In this document: piece after piece, positions 7,548 through 15,718 of the stretch
Numbering within the stretch: position 1 is the first letter of the stretch
Layout: every line of letters starts with the position of its first letter
Assembly (NCBI GenBank): GCA_031546825.1
Contig: JAVBJU010000004.1
Span: 36,820 to 100,819, forward strand
Length of the DNA: 64,000 bases
Direction of reading: 5' to 3'
Origin: Hohaiivirga sp031546825
GTDB taxonomy: Bacteria > Pseudomonadota > Alphaproteobacteria > Rhizobiales > Beijerinckiaceae
Position numbers and translations under genes: made by a program
Notes under the pieces: model-generated
Databases searched by the model: none
The model's input: the letters and a program-made list of their open reading frames with translations, nothing else
Told to the model about the DNA's origin: nothing

Positions 7548-8357
7548 TTACGGCTGTGGCAGCAGTTCGGGTGTGTAGTTGGCCAGTCTGTAACCGATCA
7601 GGCCGAACCATTCTTTAGCGGCTATATCGAGCCGGTGCAGGCCGGAGGAGTTGAAGGCGAAGAGGCGGCGGGCGTCGCGGGGGCCTCGTGTGCGAAAATC
7701 AACGGGGTAGGCCACAACATCAAAACCAACGGCGCGAAAACTGGCCACGGCACGCGGCATATGCCACGCGGAAGTCACGAGCAGCCACCGCTCACCGGGC
7801 TTCGGCGAAATTATCGCGCGGGTAAAGAGTGCATTCTCGCGGGTGGTGCGAGATTGGTTTTCAAACTCGATGCGTTCGGGGGCCATGCCCATTGTTGTTG
7901 CATAGCGGCGCACAGCGTCTGCTTCCGCTGGGCCTGCATAAACCAGATTGCCGCCACCGCCGGAGAATAGAATGCGGGCGGCCGGGTAACGCCGGGCGAG
8001 ATCCGCCATGGCGATGACACGCTCTCCGGCCTCGTTGACGTTTAACTGGTCATGGGCAAAGGATTCTTCCGCCTGAACTGAGCCACCCAGTACGATAATG
8101 CCATCTATGCGCCTATCGGTGGGCAGATGGACCGGAAAGCGTTGTTCAAGCGGCAGCATGGCCCAATTTGCCACAGGGCCGAGGCCACAGGCAAAGAGAA
8201 GCAAGGTGGCACCCGTTGCCAGCGTCAGGGCAAAGCGCCGGAAGCGCGTAAACGCCAAGAGAGCCAGGCCGACCAGAACCAGAAAGGGTATCAGGTTCGA
8301 TGGAGTGGCAAAAAACCAGACAACCTTGGAGAGATGATAGAACATGCTCAATGGCAT
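7548..8357 (-). CDS. YdcF/ElyC-like DUF218 membrane protein
   Basis: A 269-residue protein. Two N-terminal hydrophobic segments (about 10-60) are followed by a DUF218 domain: IDGIIVLGGSVQ, RILFSGGGG, the AEADAVRRYA stretch, ENQSRTTRENA and LLVTSAWHMPRA are its signature blocks. Relatives such as ElyC/YdcF act in envelope biogenesis and are thought to affect undecaprenyl-lipid use; the biochemical activity is unknown. An ATG at 8345 would place the first transmembrane segment immediately after the start and is an equally good choice. It is read in the same direction as the M48 peptidase 32 bp upstream. Confidence 0.82.
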   Translation of the reverse strand: MPLSMFYHLSKVVWFFATPSNLIPFLVLVGLALLAFTRFRRFALTLATGATLLLFACGLGPVANWAMLPLEQRFPVHLPTDRRIDGIIVLGGSVQAEESFAHDQLNVNEAGERVIAMADLARRYPAARILFSGGGGNLVYAGPAEADAVRRYATTMGMAPERIEFENQSRTTRENALFTRAIISPKPGERWLLVTSAWHMPRAVASFRAVGFDVVAYPVDFRTRGPRDARRLFAFNSSGLHRLDIAAKEWFGLIGYRLANYTPELLPQP

Positions 8358-8389
8358 AGGCGATCAGGCCACTGAGGTCCATATCACTC

Positions 8390-9478
8390 TCACTCCCTGT
8401 TGCAGATATCCTTGAGCGCTTGCCACTCAGCTGCAGAGAGAAGTTCAACGCTCTCTTTCGAGACTTCGGCTTTGCCGGACAAGTTGGCAAGGCGCTCTTC
8501 GGTTGCCGGATGAGAACTAAGTAAACTAAGGGTTTCTAAAAAATCGAGGCCAGAATCGCTCTTGCCGATCCGTGTTAGCAGGTGCGCCATAGCCGCAGGG
8601 TCGCGCTTGAGTGGCAACATGGTTTCCGCTGAAAAAGCATCTGCCTGCCGCTCAACGTCCCGAGAATAGGAGTTATTTATGAGGGTCTGGGTTAGAAGGG
8701 AGGCGCTGGATCCACCCGTGATGTCGCCGAAGAATAGCCCGGCAAGGATAGATATGCCGCTATTTTGCATGAACACACGCAAGCTATCACGATTATGGAC
8801 ATGTCCATATTCATGGGCAATGACGCCAGCCAGTTCATCTGTACTTTCCGCTTTCTTCAACAAACCGTTTAAGACATAGACCTGCCCGCCGGGGAGGGCG
8901 AAAGCATTGGCGGCAGTGCTATCCAATACGGCGATACGTGGTTGTACTGCGAAGTTGTGTCCTGCGGTGAGCTTTTCAGACAGCCGGAGTAGCGCTCTTT
9001 GTCCGGCTTCAGATGTGCAAGTTTTCGGTGAGGAAAACAGAAACCTGATCTGCCCTTCCACCGCTTGTCCAAGCCTTTTTTCAAAGTGAACTGGAATACG
9101 ATTAGTCAGTTTTGCGGCGATAAGCGGAATGACGGTGAATATGAGAAGACCAGTGGAGAGCACCGCCGCAATGGACCAGGCAACAATCTTCATTGTCGTG
9201 ACCGACGAATTTTGCAGAGCTTCCAGTTTCGGGCAGGTGCTACGGATCATCGCTGCAACCGCTGCATCTCTGGTTTCGATGCGCGCGGGGTAAATATGCT
9301 GCCCATCCAAGCCCAGCCGCAAAATACCTTCCGGCGCATCCATCCTTCTGATGCTGTCCAGCGGCCAAGCTGCAAGTTGCGTCTCGCCCTGTTGGATCAA
9401 CAGGGAGGGGCCTTCAATTTGTAGGGTAACTTCATGTCGCTGGGCATTGTGCCCATCCATGAAAAACACTTTCTCCAT
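8390..9478 (-). CDS. Membrane-anchored M48 family metallopeptidase
   Basis: The zinc motif HEYGH (222-226 from this start) lies inside VIAHEYGHVHNRDS, and the downstream third-ligand region is ERQADAFSAE, as in M48 peptidases. One transmembrane segment (about 98-121) follows an N-terminal roughly 95-residue domain rich in beta-strand-like sequence. The chain ends in a helical region with SSHPATEERLANL, typical of BepA/LoiP-like proteases. I prefer ATG 9478, which has GGGGGAG 11 bases upstream; GTG 9532 and ATG 9460 are alternatives. M48 proteins of this design often sit next to DUF898 (YjgN-like) genes, as here. Likely role: turnover of envelope proteins. Confidence 0.85.
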   Translation of the reverse strand: MEKVFFMDGHNAQRHEVTLQIEGPSLLIQQGETQLAAWPLDSIRRMDAPEGILRLGLDGQHIYPARIETRDAAVAAMIRSTCPKLEALQNSSVTTMKIVAWSIAAVLSTGLLIFTVIPLIAAKLTNRIPVHFEKRLGQAVEGQIRFLFSSPKTCTSEAGQRALLRLSEKLTAGHNFAVQPRIAVLDSTAANAFALPGGQVYVLNGLLKKAESTDELAGVIAHEYGHVHNRDSLRVFMQNSGISILAGLFFGDITGGSSASLLTQTLINNSYSRDVERQADAFSAETMLPLKRDPAAMAHLLTRIGKSDSGLDFLETLSLLSSHPATEERLANLSGKAEVSKESVELLSAAEWQALKDICNRE

Positions 9479-9661
9479 TAATTGAGGCGCTCCCCCCGCA
9501 AAAAATAGGGCCGGGGCATAGATTTTTGCCACCGGCTGGATGGGTATTGCTACCCGTCAAAATGCGCCTGAAACCCGCAAGTCGCATGCTGGTTTGAAAT
9601 TGTACTGGAAATGAGGGTGTTTCTTGCCCGAAGCCTTCACTTCCGTTTTTTATTACTTACG

Positions 9662-10882
9662 CTAGAAGCTTACTGTTGCCCCGAGTGCATCGGCCAGGCC
9701 AGCCCCCAGCTTATCTGCCGCTTGGCCGGTCGCCGTGGCGGTAGCCAACTGCTCCGGATTGTCCACCGACAGAGTTTTCGTAATGGCAATCCAGAAGCCG
9801 CGATGGAAGAAGTACCGCGCGATAACGGCCATACCGCCAAGGAAAAAGAGGTAGAATACCATCAGGACTACAAAGGCACCGAAGGTCCCGGCGGTAGACG
9901 ACTGTGCGTTGGGAGCGTTCAATATGCCGAACAGACCCAAAGTTGGAGATACGATTAAGATGGCGAGCGCCATGAATAACATCGTAACCAATCCGAAAAG
10001 GAAAAGCGAACCGAAGCATTTCAGCCAGAGACCGTACATGGTACCTGCGCCGAGATCACTCCGCAGGGAGACATTGCCAAATTTGATGCCCGACAGATGC
10101 CAGCGCGTGATGACTGCCACAATATACGGCGTGAATAGCAACAATGCAAAATAGAGTACGACGATTAACCCGTGGAGTGCACCACCGCTGATTGAGCGGG
10201 AAAGGGCGGAAATCACTGCTAAAATAACGACTACCGCTACCAGTGCATATAAAACGCCAAGCTTGCGAAATAACTGCCCGCCGGTTGCGACGAACGTGCC
10301 TTTGAGATTGCCATATTGCGTGAAATGCATTTTGTAGCGTTCGAGGGCAGCAATGCGCCAAGGCAGGCAGATGCCTATGGTGATGATGGTCAGAAAATCC
10401 CAGCCAAGGGCCCGAAAGGCATATCCCCAACCTGCAGGTTCTACCCAGAAGCGAATACCGCGAAAGAGAGTTCTGGTGGCGATGTAACGCCTTGCTCCAA
10501 AAACCGCATAATGGGTCAGCAAAAGTAGGCCCACGGTAAGAAGGGCAATCGGGATGAAGGCCAGAGCTCCCAATGCCAGCGGGAGGATATAGAATGCCAA
10601 AATCACCGGTAGGAGGGCGGCGACAGCAATCAGGAAACCAACCAAAAGTTCCTTGCCAGTGCCTGTGTATTCAAGGGGTTCGCCCTCAATCTGCGTATTC
10701 GCCCAAAGATGACGCCGTAAATTGGTGGTCAGCCAAAAACGATAAAAGCCGAGTGTCGGGATCAATAACAGATATCCCTTGATCAGCTTCTTAATATACT
10801 CGGACCCACTACCCGAAAACGAGAGCGCTAGTGCCTTACCGGTAGCCGTGCTACCGGATTCTGAAACCACATCCCCTGCCAT
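9662..10882 (-). CDS. YjgN-like DUF898 family membrane protein
   Basis: A 406-residue polytopic membrane protein. It has the recurring LLIPTLGFYRFWLTTNLRR and TIGICLPWRIAALERYKM blocks that mark DUF898 (YjgN), each preceding a multi-helix segment. The function of the family is unknown. I start at ATG 10882, which follows GGGGGGAAAT; the frame is open to 10948 without a better site. The neighbouring M48 peptidase gene on the same strand suggests the two act together. The N-terminal about 20 residues are Ser/Gly-rich and cytoplasmic by prediction. Confidence 0.82.
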   Translation of the reverse strand: MAGDVVSESGSTATGKALALSFSGSGSEYIKKLIKGYLLLIPTLGFYRFWLTTNLRRHLWANTQIEGEPLEYTGTGKELLVGFLIAVAALLPVILAFYILPLALGALAFIPIALLTVGLLLLTHYAVFGARRYIATRTLFRGIRFWVEPAGWGYAFRALGWDFLTIITIGICLPWRIAALERYKMHFTQYGNLKGTFVATGGQLFRKLGVLYALVAVVVILAVISALSRSISGGALHGLIVVLYFALLLFTPYIVAVITRWHLSGIKFGNVSLRSDLGAGTMYGLWLKCFGSLFLFGLVTMLFMALAILIVSPTLGLFGILNAPNAQSSTAGTFGAFVVLMVFYLFFLGGMAVIARYFFHRGFWIAITKTLSVDNPEQLATATATGQAADKLGAGLADALGATVSF

Positions 10883-10976
10883 ATTTCCCCCCAAGTCAAA
10901 GAAAATAATCTCTCTGCGAAGAGTAAACATAAGCAATAAACGTGGCAAGCTTGGGCGTTAAAATATCTGATCTCGC

Positions 10977-11082
10977 TAGAGCATTTTTCGTTTAGGCGGA
11001 TGCCAGGGTAACGTCAAAAAACGCGAAAAAATAGAGAAAATTATAGCGTTCTACGATTCTGTAAAACTGCAAAAACGCTCTA
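10977..11082. repeat. MITE-like element with imperfect terminal inverted repeats
   Basis: The ends TAGAGCATTTTTCG (10977-10990) and the complement of TAGAGCGTTTTTGC (11069-11082) match at 11 of 14 positions and enclose 78 AT-rich bases. It lies in the 299-bp gap upstream of the YjgN-like gene; nothing coding is seen there. The layout resembles small non-autonomous palindromic repeats common in Hyphomicrobiales. One copy only was found by eye. Confidence 0.45.
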
Positions 11083-11181
11083 TTCTAAAGACGTATGAAG
11101 CATCAGCAGTTTTGAATGGATGCCTCAGCATTTCAAGCCAGAGCGTCCGCGGAACTGTTCAGAAAGCCCGACACGCCGCCC

Positions 11182-11976
11182 TTACTTCAGGCATAGGCCG
11201 CGACGTTGCAGCTTTTCGATGTCGCGCGGTTCGCAATGGGTGGCCATGAAGCTCATCCATTCGCCTTCGCTGCCATAGAAAGCGTTGCGATCGACATTTC
11301 CGTTGATACCCGCCACACGGCCGGTTGTGGTGAACTGCCAGAAGGTCCAGCGACGGTTTCTATAGCGCTCATGGGGTTCGGCGGCGGTGCTGCGAATCCA
11401 GAAGGGGTAGTCCTTGAACTCCTGCTCCAGGATTTCGGCATGGAATGTGATGTCTGTGTAAATGATCGGGCGCTTGCCGGTATGTTCTTCCATCGCTTCC
11501 AGCAGGGTGTGGATCATCTGCAATGCCTGCTCACGCGGGATTTTTTTGGGGCAGTTGCGGGATTCACCATTCCATTCCACATCAAGCACCGGGGGTAGGG
11601 CGTCGGGGTCTGCGGGGACATTGCGGCGGAACCATTCGGCCTGATCTTCCGCTGAGCGGCACCAGAATACAAAGTGATAGGCCCCGCGCGGAACACCGGC
11701 GGCAGCGGCACCGCGCCAGTTGTCCATGAAACGGTCATCAAGATGATCGCCGCCTTCGGTTGATTTGATGTAAGCGAATTTCGTGCCGTGGGCTTTGACG
11801 GATCTCCAGTCAATCTGACCCTGCCATTTGGACACGTCGATGCCATGGATCGGCAGGCGATGCGCTTTTGCCACGCCAGCATGGGGGCGTGCATCACCTT
11901 TGCGTGAACCATCTGAACACGCTGCAGCGGCCAAGCCGACGCCAACGGTCAGGATGAGCGCAAGGATGTTTTTCAT
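11182..11976 (-). CDS. GH25 lysozyme-like lipoprotein
   Basis: A 264-residue protein from ATG 11976. A signal peptide ends in a lipobox-like LAAAAC (Cys near residue 20), so it is probably a lipoprotein. The GH25 fold is shown by HGIDVSKWQGQIDW, FAYIKSTEGG, GAYHFVFW, PVLDVEWNG, RPIIYTD and the C-terminal TFWQFT. The catalytic Asp/Glu of DVEWN is present. It should cleave the N-acetylmuramoyl glycan bond of peptidoglycan from the envelope side. The in-frame extension to 12024 lacks a signal-peptide shape and is not used. A secreted protein of unknown function is encoded upstream in the same direction. Confidence 0.87.
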   Translation of the reverse strand: MKNILALILTVGVGLAAAACSDGSRKGDARPHAGVAKAHRLPIHGIDVSKWQGQIDWRSVKAHGTKFAYIKSTEGGDHLDDRFMDNWRGAAAAGVPRGAYHFVFWCRSAEDQAEWFRRNVPADPDALPPVLDVEWNGESRNCPKKIPREQALQMIHTLLEAMEEHTGKRPIIYTDITFHAEILEQEFKDYPFWIRSTAAEPHERYRNRRWTFWQFTTTGRVAGINGNVDRNAFYGSEGEWMSFMATHCEPRDIEKLQRRGLCLK

Positions 11977-12159
11977 CCGCGATAGATGCCGATGGTGCGA
12001 AAGAGACGGAAGCGAAATCTGCATGGGTTCAATTCACGACGTGGAACAAGGCATTAAGATCAATGCACTAAGTCGGTTAAAGAACCATTCAGGAAGATGG
12101 TTAAGAATGTTTGAGGGTAGTGCAGCAAGGCTTTATGCGGTTAACCGGCGCGCCATGCT

Positions 12160-13092
12160 TTACGGTGCCGCATTCTCGCTGCGATCTCTGCTTTCTACGA
12201 CCTCGATATCGCGATTGAGCCCAGCCTCGACCTTGAATTCGCTGCTGTAGACCTTGTTGTCATGGCGCGCGACCAGAATATACGCGCCTTCGGCCAGCGC
12301 GACCTGGGGGAAGGCGCCGATGGCTTCGCGCACCACGTCGCCGCCGGGGGTGAGAACGCTGAAAGCGGTGTCTGCAAAGGCTTCTGAGCCCGGCGTCGCC
12401 ACAAGTTTCAGGGTGACGACCGCCGCGCGGTGATTGAGCGTGGCTTCGGTGAGCTGGCCGGTTTCCACCCGCAGGTCGGCGCGCTGGATGGCGTTAGCGT
12501 CACCGAAGGTGGAGACGATGTGGTAGGTCCCCGCAGGCAAACGAATGATTTCGCCGGGCTTGCCATTGGATAGAACGAGCTTGCCTTCACTGTCAGCACC
12601 GATGGCAACGTAGACGGAAAAGGAAATCTGCGACGAGGGGATGAGAACGCCTCCCACAGTGCCGGCGAGCTTGAGCGCTCCAGCATTGATTTCCAACGTT
12701 TCAGTGAGGGCGCGATCTTTCACCACAATGCGTTTTGAGGTGCTGGCATAGCCATAGGCGGCCTGTATGACGTAATTCCCTGGTGCCAGGCGGAATTGGG
12801 GTGCGGCATCTGCCGATTTGGTCACCAGTGCCGGTGAAACATTATCTCCCACATTCTCGAAAATGCGCCAGACAAGCCCCGATGTAATGCGTTCGCCGCT
12901 ATCGCCGAGTGTCGCTGCGGCGATAATCGAGAAAGCCTTACGTTGGCCTTCAACCGGGGAGAACATATCTGAACGCGGCATCACAGGATCAGCCGGGCTG
13001 GCTTCCTGCGCCACCGCCGGTCCGGCTGCTAGCAGCAGAAGCAGCGCCATGGCCTGCAAACACTTTTCCCAAGTGACCTTAACGCCTACCAT
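12160..13092 (-). CDS. Secreted protein of unknown function with repeated beta-sandwich-like segments
   Basis: A 310-residue protein with a clear signal peptide (hydrophobic 13-28, AVAQEA cleavage region). I do not recognise a named family. The mature part shows repeated units of the form LAPGNYVIQAAYGYAS, LPAGTYHIVSTFGDAN and LAEGAYILVARHDNKV, about 90-100 residues apart. Such P/E-G-x-Y segments end carboxypeptidase-regulatory-like or PEGA-type beta domains, so the protein is probably a chain of small beta-sandwich domains in the periplasm or at the surface. It is read in the same direction as the GH25 gene 183 bp downstream. Confidence 0.7.
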   Translation of the reverse strand: MVGVKVTWEKCLQAMALLLLLAAGPAVAQEASPADPVMPRSDMFSPVEGQRKAFSIIAAATLGDSGERITSGLVWRIFENVGDNVSPALVTKSADAAPQFRLAPGNYVIQAAYGYASTSKRIVVKDRALTETLEINAGALKLAGTVGGVLIPSSQISFSVYVAIGADSEGKLVLSNGKPGEIIRLPAGTYHIVSTFGDANAIQRADLRVETGQLTEATLNHRAAVVTLKLVATPGSEAFADTAFSVLTPGGDVVREAIGAFPQVALAEGAYILVARHDNKVYSSEFKVEAGLNRDIEVVESRDRSENAAP

Positions 13093-13336
13093 ACCGTCCC
13101 CATGCTTCAGATGAAGCGTCGTGATTTGAAAAATGAACCTTGCGGTAAGCTCCGCCGCAAATCGGGCATTTTGATGCAGCTAAGCCAGAAAATGCGCCGA
13201 ATCCTTAGCAGATTGAAATGGGCTCTCCTAGTCTAAAGGAAACGGCGCTTGCTGCTGCGCAGTGAAAGGGCGCTATTCCCGTTTTGCGGTGTTTACGATA
13301 AAAGCAATCGCATCCGGCCATTGAATAGGCATTTCC

Positions 13337-13915
13337 ATGAACCCGACCCTCGACCTTCTTCGCAAGCGCAGGTCCCTGCGCGCCAATCAATTGATCGAGC
13401 CCGGGCCTGATCGTGAAACGCTGGCGCAATTGCTGACCTTGGCGGCGCGGGTGCCCGACCACGGAAAACTTGCGCCCTGGCGCTTCATTGTTGTCGCCAA
13501 TGACGCCCGTCGCACGCTCGGGCAGGCGGTGGAAGCGCTGGCCATCGCCGATCAGCGGGCGACAGATGCCGAAGCTCGTGAGGTGGAACGGCAGCGATTT
13601 TTACGTGCGCCGGTTGTGGTGGCGCTGGTGTCCCGGGCGAGACCGCACCCGAAAATTCCCATATGGGAGCAGCAGCTTTCCGCCGGGGCCGTCGCGATGA
13701 ACTTGTTGATCGCCTGCGAGGCCACCGGGTTTTCAGCGACATGGATCACCGAATGGTATGCTTTTGACCGCCGGATGATGGACGAACTGGGGCTCGCCCC
13801 CGATGAGGTTCTCGCTGGTTTCATCCATATCGGCACGCCATCCATTCCCCTCGATGAACGCACGGACCGGACGCGTCCGGTGATGGCGGACATCATTTCC
13901 CATTACGGTGAGTAA
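13337..13915 (+). CDS. Nitroreductase family protein (YdjA-like)
   Basis: A 192-residue FMN enzyme, the compact size of YdjA-type nitroreductases. The N-terminal LRKRRSLRANQL carries the FMN-phosphate-binding Arg-Arg-Ser. VPDHGKLAPWRFIVV and WITEWYAFD are the other FMN and dimer blocks. It is expected to be an NAD(P)H-dependent reductase of nitro- or related compounds in the cytoplasm. The stop overlaps the GTG start region of the next gene, also flavin-related, so the two form a small operon. Confidence 0.85.
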   Translation: MNPTLDLLRKRRSLRANQLIEPGPDRETLAQLLTLAARVPDHGKLAPWRFIVVANDARRTLGQAVEALAIADQRATDAEAREVERQRFLRAPVVVALVSRARPHPKIPIWEQQLSAGAVAMNLLIACEATGFSATWITEWYAFDRRMMDELGLAPDEVLAGFIHIGTPSIPLDERTDRTRPVMADIISHYGE

Positions 13916-14528
13916 CATGTTCTATCAAACCGACCTTGGCGATCACGGCCTGCCGCACAACCCGTTCAAGGCGCTGGTTGCGCCACGCCCCATCGGCTGG
14001 ATCACGGCGATGGACAAGGCGGGTAATATCAACCTGTCGCCGTATTCCTATTTCAACGCGGTGTGTGACGCGCCGCCGATGGTGGTTTTTTCGTCGAGTG
14101 GCTGGAAACACGCGGTGGCGTTTGTTGAGGAAACCGGGGAGTTCGTCTGCAATCTGGTGAGCTTTGAGTTGCGCGAGGCGATGAATGTCACCTCGGCACC
14201 GTTCGCCCATGGCGTGAATGAGATGGAGAAGGCCGGGCTTGCGGCTGCGCCTTCACGCCTCGTCCGCCCGCCACGCGTTGCCGCATCACCTGCCGCGCTT
14301 GAGTGCAAATGGGTACAGACGGTGCCGCTCAAGACGGTGGACGGCGTGGCGACCGATCATTTTCTGGTCATCGGTCAGGTCGTCGGCGTGTATATTGATG
14401 AACGCTTTATCCAAGATGGCCTGGTTGACACCGCCGCGATGCGGCTCATTCAGCGCTCGGGCTATCACGACTATTTCGAGGCGCGCGAAGAAGGCCGCTT
14501 CACGATGAAGCGGCCCACCACGGTTTAA
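13908..14528 (+). CDS. Flavin reductase-like domain protein
   Basis: A 206-residue protein of the flavin reductase-like, split-barrel FMN-binding family (DIM6/NTAB type). Typical blocks are FKALVAPRPIGWITAMDKAG, NLSPYSYFNAVCDAPPMVVFSS and GEFVCNLVS. Start: GTG 13908 overlaps the preceding stop by 8 bp; ATG 13917 is the other option. Likely an FMN reductase or flavin-dependent oxidoreductase component; the substrate is unknown. It is translationally coupled to the nitroreductase gene. Confidence 0.85.
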   Translation: MSNMFYQTDLGDHGLPHNPFKALVAPRPIGWITAMDKAGNINLSPYSYFNAVCDAPPMVVFSSSGWKHAVAFVEETGEFVCNLVSFELREAMNVTSAPFAHGVNEMEKAGLAAAPSRLVRPPRVAASPAALECKWVQTVPLKTVDGVATDHFLVIGQVVGVYIDERFIQDGLVDTAAMRLIQRSGYHDYFEAREEGRFTMKRPTTV

Positions 14529-14534
14529 AGCCAG

Positions 14535-15527
14535 TTACACATTGGCACCGGCGGGATCTTTGATTTCTTCTTCGTCGACATGGCGCGAGAAGAAATTGGC
14601 GAGCAGTGCCCCGGAAATGTTGTGCCACACGCTGAAGATCGCGCTCGGCACCGCAGCTGCGGGGGAGAAGAACTGCAAGGCAAGCGACGCGCCAAGCCCG
14701 CTATTCTGCATACCCACTTCGATGGCGATGGCCTTGCATTTTGCCAGCGACATGCCGCAGAATCGTGCCGAGAAAAAGCCGAGCGCGTAGCCGAGCCCGT
14801 TGTGCAGAACCACCACAACGAAGATCAACAGTCCGGATTTGATGATGTTGGCCTTGTTGATCCCGACCACCGAAGCGACGATCAGCACGATGCCGATCAC
14901 GCTGATCAGCGGCAGCGCTGGCACTGCAGCCCGCACCACGCTCGGCGCAAACTTCTGGCACAGCACACCGAGCGCCAGCGGCAGAAGCACAACCTGAACA
15001 ATACTGAGGAACATCGCCATCGCATCAACTGGCAGATGCTGGCTGGCGAACACCCACACCAGGAACGGCGTCACGATGGGGGCGAGCAGGGTGGTCACCG
15101 AGGTGCAGGCCACGCTGAGCGCGACATCGCCTTTGGAGAGGTAGGTCATGACATTGCTCGACGTACCGCCGGGGCAACAGCCCACCAAAATCACGCCCGC
15201 CGCCACTTCGGGGGACATCGGGATGACCATGGTCAGGATCACGGCGAGGCCCGGCATGATGACGAACTGGGCAATGACGCCGATCAGCACCTGCACGGGG
15301 TGGCGCGCCAGCTCCTTGAAGTCGTTCACCGAAAGCGTCAACCCCATGCCGAACATGATGATGCCGAGCAGCCAAATAATATAAGGCGCAACCAGCTTAA
15401 ACGTATCCGGCAGCATGAAGCCGAGGGCGGCGAACAGGATGGTCCACAAGGCAAAAGTTTTGCCCACAAAAGTGGAAAAGGTGGCCAATGCTTTCAAGAT
15501 GGAAACTCCGTGCGATTGTGTTCCCAT
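14535..15527 (-). CDS. Bile acid:sodium symporter (BASS) family transporter, PanS-like
   Basis: A 330-residue, 10-helix membrane protein. TFALWTILFAALGFMLPD, LGIIMFGMGLTLSVNDF, VGCCPGGTSSNVMTYLSKGD and AIEVGMQNSGLGASLA are strong BASS-family marks, including the sodium-site crossover segments. It resembles PanS-type carriers of ketopantoate, but the cargo is unproven. ATG 15527 is used; a TTG at 15497 (start of MKALATF) has a better ribosome site, GGAG eight bases upstream, and may be the true start. It converges with the flavin-reductase gene, 6 bp between stops. Confidence 0.87.
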   Translation of the reverse strand: MGTQSHGVSILKALATFSTFVGKTFALWTILFAALGFMLPDTFKLVAPYIIWLLGIIMFGMGLTLSVNDFKELARHPVQVLIGVIAQFVIMPGLAVILTMVIPMSPEVAAGVILVGCCPGGTSSNVMTYLSKGDVALSVACTSVTTLLAPIVTPFLVWVFASQHLPVDAMAMFLSIVQVVLLPLALGVLCQKFAPSVVRAAVPALPLISVIGIVLIVASVVGINKANIIKSGLLIFVVVVLHNGLGYALGFFSARFCGMSLAKCKAIAIEVGMQNSGLGASLALQFFSPAAAVPSAIFSVWHNISGALLANFFSRHVDEEEIKDPAGANV

Positions 15528-15718
15528 TGCTTAGCATGGCATTTCCAATCTCCAAACTGGCGAAAGCCACAAAATGACCGCCCTGAAACAAAAAATGAGG
15601 GACGACCGCCCGTAAAACACCACATGCCTTGCGTTCGGGTTTCTGATAAACGATTGTCGCGATACATCAGGGGCACGCATGACAGTGCCGCGAACAGAAA
15701 GTTCATTCGAGCAAAGCA

